Positions 15,978 through 25,242 of a stretch of DNA of 64,000 nucleotides are shown piece by piece. Under the pieces are notes generated by a model. The model saw only the letters and a program-made list of their open reading frames with translations. It ran no database searches and had not been told where the DNA came from. The DNA lies in assembly GCA_964398865.1 (NCBI GenBank), contig CAYNOO010000002.1, positions 18,163 to 82,162 on the forward strand. Reading direction: 5' to 3'. Source of the stretch: Phycocordibacter sp964398865. Its GTDB lineage: Bacteria; Patescibacteriota; Minisyncoccia; Phycocordibacterales; Phycocordibacteraceae. The position numbers and the translations under genes were made by a program. Each line of letters begins with the position of its first letter. Position 1 is the stretch's first letter.

Positions 15978-17438
15978 GTGGCACAGGACGAGACGATTTT
16001 AAGATTCGAGGAGGTATCCCACGAATTCACTGCGAAAAAACCAATCCTCGATGAGGTGAGTTTTTCGGTGCGCCGTGGCAGGAAGATCACTTTGATGGGG
16101 CAAAACGGTGCCGGCAAAAGCACGATTTTTAAACTTATCATCGGCGTTGAAAAACCTGACGGCGGCACTATCAATATTGCGCCCAAGATGAGCATCGCAA
16201 CTTCGCGACAGGTCATCCCGAGAGCCGAGATGGAGCTTACTATCCGGGAGTTCTTCCAAAAGATGTTCAAAGAGAAAGTCTACGACATCGACCCGCGTAT
16301 TGATGACGTATTGGAGGTGGTGAACCTGAAACATCATGAGAAATTACATGACAGGATAGTCGGGTCTTTCTCTGGGGGTCAACAGGCGCGCATCTTGCTC
16401 GCGTCCGCCCTTATCCAGAAACCTGATCTCTTACTACTCGATGAGCCCACGAACAATCTCGATAGAGCAGGTATCGCGCATCTTACGGACTTTCTCATTA
16501 AGTATGACAAGACCTGCATCGTGATCTCCCACGATGCGCATTTCTTGAACTCTTTCTCGGACGGCGTTTTGTACTTGGACGTGCACACGCGAAAAGTCGA
16601 GCAATACGCGGGCAACTATTCGGATGTACTCAAAGACATCACCGCGCGCGTCGAGAAAGAGAACATGAAGAATGCCCAGCTCGAGAAAGCGATTATCGCT
16701 AACAAAGAGAAAGCCAACTTCTTCGCACAGAAAGGCGGCGGCATGCGTATGGTGGCGAAGCGCATGCGCGCGGCGGCAGAGGAAATGGAAGAGTCAAAGG
16801 TGGATGTGCGCCGCGAAGACAAAACAATTAAAGCGTTCACGATCCCCGTACAAGAGAACGTAGGAGGAGAGATTCTTACCATCACTTCGTACACGACGCT
16901 CAAAGACCATAAGCCGAAAGTCCATAAGAAGAACCTGGTCCTCCGGCGGGGCGAGCACTTACTTTTGGTAGGTCCTAATGGCATCGGTAAGAGCACTCTC
17001 CTAGAGTCAATCGCAAAGAATACTTCCGATGGGATTTCAATAAGCAAAGGAGTTACGGTGGGCTATTACCGGCAGGATTTCTCAAACCTCGATTTTGAAT
17101 CGACTGTCTTTCAAGAGTTGGCGGGAGCAATGAAAGAGCAAAAAGAAGATAAACTCCGCTCTGTTGCGGCAGGCTTTCTTATAACAGGGGATTTGATACA
17201 CACGAAAATCAGCCACCTCTCGGAAGGGCAGAAAGGCTTGGTAGCGTTCGCAAGGCTCGTGCTGCTTCAGCCCGGACTTCTCATTCTTGATGAACCAACG
17301 AACCACATCAACTTCCGCCACTTGCCTGTGATTGCCGCGGCGCTCGACAAGTTTCAGGGTGCGATGATTCTCGTGAGCCACGTGCCTGAGTTCGTTTCGA
17401 AAATTCGGATTGACGAGACCCTGGATCTTACGAAATGA
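15978..17438 (+). CDS. ABC-F family ATPase
   Basis: Two ABC domains without membrane helices are present. The first has Walker A GQNGAGKST and LLLLDEPTNNLD. The second has GPNGIGKST, LSEGQKG and LLILDEPTNH. Between them is a charged helical linker of about 80 residues, as in ribosome-acting ABC-F proteins. These proteins bind the ribosomal E site and modulate translation or antibiotic resistance. The start is GTG at 15978. The stop overlaps the next gene by an ATGA. Confidence 0.9.
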   Translation: MAQDETILRFEEVSHEFTAKKPILDEVSFSVRRGRKITLMGQNGAGKSTIFKLIIGVEKPDGGTINIAPKMSIATSRQVIPRAEMELTIREFFQKMFKEKVYDIDPRIDDVLEVVNLKHHEKLHDRIVGSFSGGQQARILLASALIQKPDLLLLDEPTNNLDRAGIAHLTDFLIKYDKTCIVISHDAHFLNSFSDGVLYLDVHTRKVEQYAGNYSDVLKDITARVEKENMKNAQLEKAIIANKEKANFFAQKGGGMRMVAKRMRAAAEEMEESKVDVRREDKTIKAFTIPVQENVGGEILTITSYTTLKDHKPKVHKKNLVLRRGEHLLLVGPNGIGKSTLLESIAKNTSDGISISKGVTVGYYRQDFSNLDFESTVFQELAGAMKEQKEDKLRSVAAGFLITGDLIHTKISHLSEGQKGLVAFARLVLLQPGLLILDEPTNHINFRHLPVIAAALDKFQGAMILVSHVPEFVSKIRIDETLDLTK

Positions 17439-18745
17439 GAGGCCGCGCTTTAATGGACGGTGCGCGGCACGATTTCGCGAAATCGTATGACCTCATTGTC
17501 GTCGGAGGAGGAGCGTCTGGTCTTATGGCGGCAGGGCGAGCTGCGGAGCGGGGCAAGCGCGTGCTCTTGCTTGAGAAGAACCGGAAACTGGGAGAGAAGC
17601 TGAAGATATCAGGCGGAGGGCGCTGCAATATCACGAACGCAGAATTTGACGCTCGCGTACTCCTTCAGGCGTACGGGAAAGCTGAACAATTTTTATACTC
17701 TGTATTTTCGCAGTTCGGAGTGAAAGATACGTTCACTTTTTTTGAATCTCGCGGATTGCCATTGGTCGTACAAGCGAGGAAGCGCGCATTTCCAAAAACT
17801 GAAAAAGCCGAGGATGTGCTCAAGGTACTCCAGAAATACCTAATTGAAGGAAAGGTGACTGTTCTGACGGGCTCTCCTGTTACGGAGATTCACTCCGACA
17901 AAGTGAAGATCACAGGCGTTTCTTCTGGCAAAGAGAAATATGTGGCAACGGACTATCTTTTTTCAACGGGAGGGGTGTCCCACCCAGAAACAGGTTCAAC
18001 TGGCGACGGTTTTGGCTGGCTCCGCAAGCTTGGTCATAGCGTGGTCAAACCTACGCCGACCATCGTCCCGCTTAAGGTGAGCGACGCCTGGAGCAAGAAA
18101 CTTGCTGGAATTTCTATCGAGCATATGAAAATAACATTCTTCGTGGAAGAGGAGGTAAAAGATGTAGCAAGTAAAAAGAAGACATTCTCTGAAACAGGAA
18201 AGATTTTATTCACGCATTTCGGTCTTTCGGGTCCTCTTATCTTAAACAGTGCACACAAGGTTGCGGACTTGCTCCACGATGGAGCTGTTACGGCTACGAT
18301 AGACCTGTTTCCAGATATTGATCTCGGCGTCCTTGAGAAAAAAGTGATTGCCGTTTTTGATGAGAATAAAAACAAGACCCTGAAGAATATCCTTAAAGAA
18401 TTGCTACCAGCAGGGACTGCTAAAGGTATCGTGACGCTTTTGGCTGACACGGTGGACACTCTTAAGAAAGTTCATTCCATCAGCAAAGAGGAACGTAAAG
18501 CAATCGTACGTATTTTTAAAGCGCTTCCACTCACCATCACGGGGCTGATGGGTTTTGATAGAGCGGTGATTGCGGACGGCGGCGTGGCACTTGAAGAGAT
18601 CGATATGAAGGTCATGCGCTCGAAGAAAATTTCGAACCTCTACGTGACGGGGGACTTGCTACATATCAACAGACCTTCGGGCGGCTTCTCGCTCCAGCTT
18701 TGTTGGTCTTCAGGATATGTAGCGGGAAGCCACGCGGGTGGGTGA
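17435..18745 (+). CDS. NAD(P)/FAD-dependent oxidoreductase, HI0933/BaiN family
   Basis: The Rossmann FAD motif IVVGGGASGLMAAGRAAERG and the family motif KLKISGGGRCNITN are near the N-terminus. The C-terminal YVTGDLLHINRPSGGFSLQL is the conserved FAD-closing segment. The length of 436 is near the usual 400-430. The physiological substrate of most members is unknown. Its ATG overlaps the ABC-F stop by 4 nt, implying cotranscription; an internal ATG at 17453 is an alternative start. Confidence 0.9.
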   Translation: MRGRALMDGARHDFAKSYDLIVVGGGASGLMAAGRAAERGKRVLLLEKNRKLGEKLKISGGGRCNITNAEFDARVLLQAYGKAEQFLYSVFSQFGVKDTFTFFESRGLPLVVQARKRAFPKTEKAEDVLKVLQKYLIEGKVTVLTGSPVTEIHSDKVKITGVSSGKEKYVATDYLFSTGGVSHPETGSTGDGFGWLRKLGHSVVKPTPTIVPLKVSDAWSKKLAGISIEHMKITFFVEEEVKDVASKKKTFSETGKILFTHFGLSGPLILNSAHKVADLLHDGAVTATIDLFPDIDLGVLEKKVIAVFDENKNKTLKNILKELLPAGTAKGIVTLLADTVDTLKKVHSISKEERKAIVRIFKALPLTITGLMGFDRAVIADGGVALEEIDMKVMRSKKISNLYVTGDLLHINRPSGGFSLQLCWSSGYVAGSHAGG

Positions 18746-18763
18746 TTTAGCGTGATGGTGCTT

Positions 18764-18769
18764 TATAAT
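18764..18769 (+). promoter_or_regulatory. -10 box (TATAAT)
   Basis: A consensus -10 hexamer in the short gap before the ATG at 18800 implies a leader of about 24 nt, one of the few non-leaderless cases here. Confidence 0.45.
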
Positions 18770-18799
18770 AGACACTATAGTCATTAATTTTCATATTTC

Positions 18800-19318
18800 A
18801 TGTCAAAAACAATGATGCTCTGGGCAGTGGCTGGTTTAGTCGTGATAGTCGGCGGCTACTTCGCGCTCACTGCTAATAAAGCACCGATAGGTGACGGAGC
18901 GGCAGAAAATACTACTGCGGAGCAGTCCGGCAAGAAAATGGCGTTTTCAGAATTCATCAAGAAAGGTGAGGCGAGCAAATGTACCGTTACCCAGAATGTG
19001 AATGGCACTGAAACTAATGGAGTCACGTACATTGGCAACGGAATGATTCGCGGCGAATACAATATGAAAGTGCAGGGCATGAATGTTGACTCCACTCTCA
19101 TTGTTCGCGATGGCTACACCTATTCGTGGAGTTCAATGATGCCTACCACTGGCTTCAAGGTGAAAGTGTCTGGTGCAGCACAGGGAGACGCAAATGCTGC
19201 TGCTTCAGGGCAGTACAGTTTCAATGCTGAGCAAATAGGGGATTATTCGTGCGAGCCGTGGACAGTTGATGAATCTAAATTTGCAGTGCCCGCCGGAGTA
19301 ACCTTCCGAGAGCTATAA
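18800..19318 (+). CDS. membrane-anchored small extracytoplasmic protein
   Basis: One N-terminal helix (residues 7-25) anchors a 145-residue outer domain. The conserved pattern is a Cys (SKCTVTQ), a central LIVRDGYTYSW, then YSCEPWTVDESKF and a terminal VTF. The gene at 30669 encodes a second protein with the same layout (CTLDAL, HIIRDGTSAYTW, WDCHPWLTDKAQF, ITF), so they are paralogues. The two cysteines could form a disulfide. The function is unknown. Confidence 0.75.
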   Translation: MSKTMMLWAVAGLVVIVGGYFALTANKAPIGDGAAENTTAEQSGKKMAFSEFIKKGEASKCTVTQNVNGTETNGVTYIGNGMIRGEYNMKVQGMNVDSTLIVRDGYTYSWSSMMPTTGFKVKVSGAAQGDANAAASGQYSFNAEQIGDYSCEPWTVDESKFAVPAGVTFREL

Positions 19319-19326
19319 AAGCGAGA

Positions 19327-20013
19327 CTAAAGCCCGAGCGCTCCGAGAAGTGTCTTCAGTTTCTCTCCTTGAATGGTCCGGTGCTGACCGGCTTTCAGAT
19401 TGCATAGCTCTATATTCATGACGCGGATGCGCTCTAGGATTTCGATGTTCGCCCCCACCGCTACGCACATACGGCGTATCTGATGTTTTTTGCCTTCAGT
19501 GAGAGTAATAGTAAATGAAGTGTCGCTCTCGATATCTATAGTGCATGGCTTGGTCACGTACCCTTCGATGTCTACGCCCGCCTCCATTCGCTTCTTAAAA
19601 TTCTTAGGAAGCGCGTCTGTCGTCGTAACTCGGTATTCTTTTTCGTGCACGTATTCAGGATTGAGGAGTTTGTCAGTAACCCGCCCATCGTCCGTGAGGA
19701 TAATGAGCCCACTTGATTTCTTATCAAGCCTGCCGACAGGGAAGATGCCCTTGAGTGGAGTGGTCATGAGGATATCTTTCTCACCCTCCTGAGCCGAGTG
19801 GGTGACAATGCCGACAGGTTTGTTGTAGGCGAAGTAGTGACACTCCTTTCGAGTTCCGCGCACCTCCACCGTATCTGTTTCCTCCACCTTATCTCCCAAA
19901 ACCGCTAATCTGCCGTTGATAGATACCAGCCCTTCTGAAATAAGCGTATCCGCCCCTTTCCGAGTCGCATATCCCTTAGATGCTAGATATTTGTTGATGC
20001 GAACTGACGCCAT
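19327..20013 (-). CDS. RsuA/RluB-type pseudouridine synthase
   Basis: An S4 RNA-binding domain (RINKYLASKGYATRKGADTL) is followed by the synthase domain with catalytic Asp in PVGRLDKKSSGL and the C-terminal EGKKHQIRRM. It modifies rRNA; whether it is RluB-, RluE- or RluF-like is not clear. The ATG at 20013 is preferred over longer frames because a TATACT -10 box (20020-20025 on the minus strand) ends 6 nt upstream, and because it matches the family start. Confidence 0.9.
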   Translation of the reverse strand: MASVRINKYLASKGYATRKGADTLISEGLVSINGRLAVLGDKVEETDTVEVRGTRKECHYFAYNKPVGIVTHSAQEGEKDILMTTPLKGIFPVGRLDKKSSGLIILTDDGRVTDKLLNPEYVHEKEYRVTTTDALPKNFKKRMEAGVDIEGYVTKPCTIDIESDTSFTITLTEGKKHQIRRMCVAVGANIEILERIRVMNIELCNLKAGQHRTIQGEKLKTLLGALGL

Positions 20014-20019
20014 CGAGTC

Positions 20020-20025
20020 AGTATA
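20020..20025 (-). promoter_or_regulatory. -10 box of the pseudouridine synthase (TATACT)
   Basis: On the minus strand TATACT is followed by 6 nt and the ATG at 20013, giving a leaderless transcript. Confidence 0.6.
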
Positions 20026-20218
20026 TAGGTGGTAGCTTTTTAAGCTATTATGCGATGTAGCGACATCGTGTCGTACCTGCGTCCACTGAGGGACGACCAG
20101 AATTCGGTCGAATCCATTCGTTTCCAGGCGATTTCCAAGTTTGAACCGAAATGAAATAAAGGTATTCTGAAGCCTCAATCCTTTTGAGCTTACGTTTGAA
20201 CCGCAGAGGTAGCATTTT

Positions 20219-21202
20219 ATGAACAAAGGAAAAGCATTTGAGTATGCGTCTGCGATTGCGCTTCGTGATGCTGTTATAGCTTCAGGGGAGCTTGATGCCG
20301 TTTTAGAAGAGAATCCATCACTTCAAATTGCCCGACGTTGTTTCGCTGAAATTGAGGTAGAGGCTCCAGAAGCAGCACGAAAATTAATGGTTGTTGCTGA
20401 AGCTTCCGCAAAACTTCTGTTGGAGGCTGAGCCAAAATTAACTAGTCTCGAAGAAGGATTCTCTTCTTCGGTGCTGATTTCTTTGCAGCCGGACGCCGCA
20501 GGGGTGAGCGGTGACGTTAGGGATATCGTCGTCACCAAAAGAGCTACTGGGAACGGAGCAGATTGGGCGATAGGGCTTTCTTGCAAGCATAACAATGACG
20601 CCGTCAAACATCAGCGTTTGTCGCCTTCAATTAACTTTGGTCAGCAATGGCTCGGTGTTCCTCTCCTTGCTGAGGATTTTACTGAGCTCGATCGAATTTT
20701 TTCACAGATTGATGCAGATAAAGTGCAAGGGTTTGCAGATTGGAATCAAATTCCGAATAAGGAAGCTCGTTACTATCAGCCATTGCTGCAGTTGGTGCTT
20801 GATAAAATTGCTTCAAACCCCGATCAGAATGCTTTAGCTGAGCGGCTACTATCCTACCTGATAGGCAATGAAGATTTTTATAAAGTAATCATGAATGAAG
20901 GGCTCAGGGGAAACGCTCAATTAACATTCCAAGGCTTTAACTTTAATGGCTCTCTGAATCAAGCAGCCTTAGGAGGAGAAAGGGCCCATACGGCTGTGGC
21001 ACGGCTAACCCTGCCGAATCATATTATTGATGCCAGCATGAAGCCTAATAGCGCCAATACCTTAAAAATATCTTTTGGCGGGGGATGGCAAGTTTCCATG
21101 CGCATACATAGTGCCAGCACCAAGTTACAGAAAAGCTTAAAAATGGATGTGCGATTGCTGGAGACCCCGCCAGAGCTTTTTAGTCAAACGGTTAGCATTT
21201 GA
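20219..21202 (+). CDS. HaeIII-family type II restriction endonuclease
   Basis: The 327-residue protein carries the HaeIII-family nuclease core GDVRDIVVTKR followed by WAIGLSCKHNNDAVKHQRLS, a PD-(D/E)XK-like arrangement. It is directly followed by a cytosine methyltransferase closely resembling M.HaeIII, so the likely target is GGCC. The 205 nt upstream hold hairpins (for example CGATGT/ACATCG near 20050) but no gene. Base composition seems more AT-rich than flanking genes, consistent with transfer. Confidence 0.92.
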   Translation: MNKGKAFEYASAIALRDAVIASGELDAVLEENPSLQIARRCFAEIEVEAPEAARKLMVVAEASAKLLLEAEPKLTSLEEGFSSSVLISLQPDAAGVSGDVRDIVVTKRATGNGADWAIGLSCKHNNDAVKHQRLSPSINFGQQWLGVPLLAEDFTELDRIFSQIDADKVQGFADWNQIPNKEARYYQPLLQLVLDKIASNPDQNALAERLLSYLIGNEDFYKVIMNEGLRGNAQLTFQGFNFNGSLNQAALGGERAHTAVARLTLPNHIIDASMKPNSANTLKISFGGGWQVSMRIHSASTKLQKSLKMDVRLLETPPELFSQTVSI

Positions 21203-21219
21203 TAGGGTAAAATATACCT

Positions 21220-22257
21220 ATGCGGGTTGCATCTCTTTTTTCCGGAGCTGGCGGTTTAGACTTGGGCTTTAAGAAAGCCGGTTTTGATGTCGTGTGGGCA
21301 AATGAATATGATCCCGCGATTTGGAAAACATTTGAATTAAATTTCCCTGATACCACTTTAGATCGGCGAAACGTCGTTGACGTTGCTTCGGAAGACATTC
21401 CGGATGTTGATGGGATTATTGGCGGACCACCGTGCCAGAGCTGGAGCGAAGCGGGAGCTGGCAGGGGGGTCAATGATAAACGCGGGCGACTTTTTTTTGA
21501 CTATATCCGGATTTTGAAAGATAAAGAACCTTTATTTTTCTTAGCAGAAAATGTTTCTGGAATCCTTTTCGACCGTCATGCAAGCGCGTTTGCTGAGATA
21601 GTGAGGCAGTTTAGCGATGCTGGATATTCGGTGAATTATAAATTATTGAATGCGCATGACTACGACGTTCCTGAAGATCGCCTGCGAGTGATTATCGTGG
21701 GCTACCATAAGAAACTTGGGCGAACATTTGAATTTCCTGAACCCATCACTGAAAAGATTTTTCTTAAAGACGCGATTGGCAATTTGCCTCCCGCAACACC
21801 GGCAAAGGCGATGAATAAAACTAATGGAGAAAACCTTTCCATCCCTAACCACGAATATATGACGGGTGGATTTTCGACTATGTATATGTCGCGTAATCGT
21901 GTTCGCTCATGGGGCGAGCCTTCTTTCACAATTCAGGCAGGAGGTCGCCATGCGCCCATTCATCCGCAGGCGCCAAAAATGCAATTGATTTCCAAGGATG
22001 TGCGTATTTTTGCTCCGGGGAAAGAACACCTGTACCGACGCTTATCGGTCCGTGAGTGCGCGCGCATTCAGACTTTCCCTGATAATTTTATTTTTGATTA
22101 TAAAAATATCGGAGACGGCTACAAGATGATCGGTAACGCGGTGCCAGTTAATTTTGCTAAAGCTATCGCGAAAAAAATAAAAAAAGATCTTTCAATGGGG
22201 CGCTCTACTTCGAGGCAATCGCTCAAAGGAGGTAAAGAGTTCGCTCTATTTGCCTAA
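21220..22257 (+). CDS. DNA (cytosine-5) methyltransferase, M.HaeIII-like
   Basis: The C5-methyltransferase motifs run in order. Motif I is SLFSGAGGLDLGFKKAGF, motif IV is GGPPCQSWSEAG with the catalytic Cys, motif VI is FLAENV, motif VIII lies before the target region, and motif X is GDGYKMIGNAVPVNFA. The target-recognition region (NKTNG, NHEY, MSRNRVRSW, EGK/GKEHLYRRL pattern) closely follows M.HaeIII as I remember it, so GGCC is the expected site. It lies 17 nt after the endonuclease gene. It protects host DNA. Confidence 0.95.
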   Translation: MRVASLFSGAGGLDLGFKKAGFDVVWANEYDPAIWKTFELNFPDTTLDRRNVVDVASEDIPDVDGIIGGPPCQSWSEAGAGRGVNDKRGRLFFDYIRILKDKEPLFFLAENVSGILFDRHASAFAEIVRQFSDAGYSVNYKLLNAHDYDVPEDRLRVIIVGYHKKLGRTFEFPEPITEKIFLKDAIGNLPPATPAKAMNKTNGENLSIPNHEYMTGGFSTMYMSRNRVRSWGEPSFTIQAGGRHAPIHPQAPKMQLISKDVRIFAPGKEHLYRRLSVRECARIQTFPDNFIFDYKNIGDGYKMIGNAVPVNFAKAIAKKIKKDLSMGRSTSRQSLKGGKEFALFA

Positions 22258-22307
22258 CTGTAATGCCGCGACCTCCACTAACTTGAACGGAAGGGCGATT
22301 CTCTAAA

Positions 22308-24782
22308 ATGTTTAAAAAAATAAAAGACACTTCGATCCTTCGAAACGCACGCCAAGGACTTGAGCGGGAAGCCTTGCGAGTGGATGGTCAGGGGCGTATC
22401 GCAACGAACCTTCATCCGAACGCGTTCGGGTCACCGCTTACCAATCCCTATATCACACTTGATTTTTCTGAAGCGCAGCTTGAATTCATCACGCCGCCTT
22501 TGAAGGGAGGGCCGGCTCTCCGGGGCTTTCTTGAGAAACTCTACGCGTGGAGCTACCGGCAGATCGGTAGGGAGCTTCTCTGGCCGTTCAGCATGCCAGG
22601 AAAGTTGCCGGAGCACAGAAAGATAGCGCTTGCTCAGTTTGGTGCTTCTGTGGACGCTGAAGCGAAGCGCATCTACCGCGAAGGCTTGAAGCAGCGCTAT
22701 GGCGGCGCCGTGCAGACTATCTCGGGCATCCATTACAATTTCTCTCTTTCTGAATCCTTCTGGAGCGCATACGCGAGGGAGTGCGGCATTCTAGGCGATA
22801 TATCGTCCTTCAAAGACGAGCAGTATTTTTCCCTGATGCGGAACGTCATCCGCTATGTGCCTTTAGTGACGTATCTTTTCGGTGCGTCCCCAGCCGCCGA
22901 TAAGAGCTTTTTTACATCGCATCCTGAAAGTTTGAAGCAGCTCGATGCTTCAACATGGTACGGACCGTGGGCGACGTCCTTGCGACTCAGCGATTTTGGC
23001 TACCATAATGCGAAACGCAGTCCCGCTAGCGTTTCCTTCAACTCGCTTTCGGAATATGTGAATGATCTCTACAAAGCGGTATCAACTCCGTCGAAATTGT
23101 GGAGCGCGCTCGGCACCGAGGAGAGCGGGAAACAGATACAGCTCAACACGAACATATTGCAACTTGAGAACGAGTTCTATGCTTCCATACGCCCCAAACA
23201 AAAGACGCACATGCACCCTGGAGAGAGTGTCCTTTGTTCCTTGGCGTGCGCGGGAGTGGAGTATGTAGAACTTCGAAGCATCGACCTTGACCCTTATGAT
23301 CCGGCTGGAATTGGCGAGGAAGAACTCTCTTTTCTCCATGCGTTCATGACCTATTGTTTACTGGTGCCGAGCGCTCGGTTTAAGGAAGGCGAGCAGAAGA
23401 AACTGGAAGACACTCACTCGCTCGTCGCGCTCATGGGTCGCAAGCCCGGTCTTGCTATCGATACGGGATCGCGGAAAGAGATTTTTTCGGCATGGGCGTC
23501 AAAGGCGCTGAAGGCTATTGCTGAAGTCGCGGAACTTTTGGATGAGGCGCATGAGACAAAACGATTTTCGCGGGTGGTGGCAGCGCAAGCGGAAAAGTTA
23601 GCAGACTCAGAGCTTACCCCTTCTGCGCGCGTCATCCGTGAGATGAGAGAGAAAGGAATCTCCTATGCTCTATACGGTGTGGCACTCGCGAAATCATACA
23701 AAGCCTCTGCGCGCGCTCTAGCCTTGTCTGCTTCATATCAGGCGGAGATGAAAGAGCTTGCCCGTATTTCTCTCGAGGAAGCATCGCGTCGCGAAGCATA
23801 TGATGATTGGATACTGAAAGGCTATGAGCATCTCGAGCTCTCTACTCAGATAGTGATACGAGCCGCACAGAAGCGAGGCATCGTCGTCGAAGTTCTTGAC
23901 CCTACGCTCAACGTTATTGAGCTCACGAAAGGAAAGAAGAAAGAGGTCGTGAAGCAAGGAACTATCACGCGCTATGACAATTACCTCGGGTATGAGCTCA
24001 TGAACCACAAATCTCTCACGAAGCTTTTTCTTCTGCATGCTGGCATCTCGACGCCTCAAGGAGAGCGATTCACGGATAAGCAGGAAGCTCTTGATTTTTA
24101 TCCAGCGCATTGCTCGCATGCGCTTGTCGTGAAGCCTTCCAGTACCAACTACGGCACGGGCGTCTCGATCGTCCGTCCTCGCGGAGATAAGGCATATCAA
24201 TTAGCTGTTGAGCGAGCCTTCAAGCATGACAGCACCATCCTCGTCGAGGAGTTCATCCCCGGAAAGGAATACCGTTTTCTCGTAATAGCTGGCAAGGTTA
24301 TCGCAGTTCTGAACCGCGACCCGGCAAATGTGATAGGAGACGGAATACACAGCATTCGTGAGCTGGTGGAAGCGAAGAACACGGACCCCTTGAGTTATAA
24401 GCTGCCCGAGAAATATATTCACCTCCGAGCTGTCGAGAAAGAAATACTCGCCGAAGCGAAGCTCACGCCTGACTCCGTCCCTTCGCGAAATCGGAAAGTG
24501 TATCTGCGGAAGAACTCCAACGTGAACGACGGAGGAGATCCTATCGACATACCCGACATGCCTGCGGCATACAAGAGGATAGCCATTCGCGCGGCTCGGA
24601 CAGTGGGCGCGAATATATGCGGAGTCGATATGATAATCAAAGATCCCCTGAAGGTTCCGAAGGCGAACAATCATTCCATCATCGAGCTGAATTGGAATCC
24701 GGCGCTCTACCTCCACGGCTACCCGATCAAAGGAAAACGACGCGATGTGGGCGGGGCAGTCTTAGATTTCTTGGGGTTTTGA
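22308..24782 (+). CDS. gshF: bifunctional glutamate-cysteine ligase / glutathione synthetase
   Basis: The first about 480 residues are a GshA-type glutamate-cysteine ligase (GLEREALRV, DFSEAQLEFITPP, GIHYNFSLS, ELRSIDLDPYDP). The C-terminal about 330 residues are an ATP-grasp domain (HALVVKPSSTNYGTGVSI, ILVEEFIPGKEYRFLVI, IIELNWNPAL) that adds glycine. This is the GshF fusion of about 750 residues; the 824 here is somewhat long. A complete glutathione pathway in one gene is notable if the genome is as reduced as it looks. The gene follows the restriction-modification pair by 50 nt, so it may have arrived with it. Confidence 0.92.
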   Translation: MFKKIKDTSILRNARQGLEREALRVDGQGRIATNLHPNAFGSPLTNPYITLDFSEAQLEFITPPLKGGPALRGFLEKLYAWSYRQIGRELLWPFSMPGKLPEHRKIALAQFGASVDAEAKRIYREGLKQRYGGAVQTISGIHYNFSLSESFWSAYARECGILGDISSFKDEQYFSLMRNVIRYVPLVTYLFGASPAADKSFFTSHPESLKQLDASTWYGPWATSLRLSDFGYHNAKRSPASVSFNSLSEYVNDLYKAVSTPSKLWSALGTEESGKQIQLNTNILQLENEFYASIRPKQKTHMHPGESVLCSLACAGVEYVELRSIDLDPYDPAGIGEEELSFLHAFMTYCLLVPSARFKEGEQKKLEDTHSLVALMGRKPGLAIDTGSRKEIFSAWASKALKAIAEVAELLDEAHETKRFSRVVAAQAEKLADSELTPSARVIREMREKGISYALYGVALAKSYKASARALALSASYQAEMKELARISLEEASRREAYDDWILKGYEHLELSTQIVIRAAQKRGIVVEVLDPTLNVIELTKGKKKEVVKQGTITRYDNYLGYELMNHKSLTKLFLLHAGISTPQGERFTDKQEALDFYPAHCSHALVVKPSSTNYGTGVSIVRPRGDKAYQLAVERAFKHDSTILVEEFIPGKEYRFLVIAGKVIAVLNRDPANVIGDGIHSIRELVEAKNTDPLSYKLPEKYIHLRAVEKEILAEAKLTPDSVPSRNRKVYLRKNSNVNDGGDPIDIPDMPAAYKRIAIRAARTVGANICGVDMIIKDPLKVPKANNHSIIELNWNPALYLHGYPIKGKRRDVGGAVLDFLGF

Positions 24783-24811
24783 TTCTTTTGAACCTCTAGG
24801 ATGTGGATATT

Positions 24812-24820
24812 TGGTATACT
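24812..24820 (+). promoter_or_regulatory. extended -10 box (TGGTATACT)
   Basis: The box ends 8 nt before the ATG at 24829, predicting a leaderless mRNA. Confidence 0.65.
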
Positions 24821-24828
24821 GAAAGCCT

Positions 24829-25230
24829 ATGGACGGATACATCACTAATATTGAAGACGATACACTCGCCAATGAAAACTTCAGGAAAGTGCTTTATACC
24901 GACGAGCGGTTGCAACTGGTTATCATGAGCGTTGCGCCAAGCGACGACATAGGCGAAGAGGTGCACGAGGTTGACCAGTTCATCAGAATTGAAAGTGGAG
25001 AAGGGAAGTCGGTCTTGAACGGTGAGACGAGTACTCTTAAGGACGGTTCTGTTGTCGTGATTCCTGCGGGCACGAAACATAACATCGTAAATACTTCTTC
25101 TGAAAATCCGTTGAAGCTCTATACGCTCTACGCACCGCCAAACCACCGGGAGGGTGTCGTGCACAAAACGAAAGCGGAGGCTGAAGCGGACGAAGAGCAC
25201 TTTCAGACAAAGCCCCGTGAATATGATTGA
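24829..25230 (+). CDS. cupin-domain protein
   Basis: A single cupin barrel of 133 residues has the motif EVHEVDQFIRIESGEGKS (first motif, H and E ligands) and the second motif PAGTKHNIVN. Small stand-alone cupins of this kind resemble mannose-6-phosphate isomerase type II barrels, but the substrate cannot be assigned. It has its own promoter and is followed within 15 nt by a further promoter and gene. Confidence 0.85.
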   Translation: MDGYITNIEDDTLANENFRKVLYTDERLQLVIMSVAPSDDIGEEVHEVDQFIRIESGEGKSVLNGETSTLKDGSVVVIPAGTKHNIVNTSSENPLKLYTLYAPPNHREGVVHKTKAEAEADEEHFQTKPREYD

Positions 25231-25236
25231 TATACT
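25228..25236 (+). promoter_or_regulatory. extended -10 box (TGATATACT) deciding the next start
   Basis: It overlaps the cupin stop and ends 6 nt before the ATG at 25243. The in-frame GTG at 25237 touches the box, so 25243 is the better start. Confidence 0.65.
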
Positions 25237-25242
25237 GTGAAT

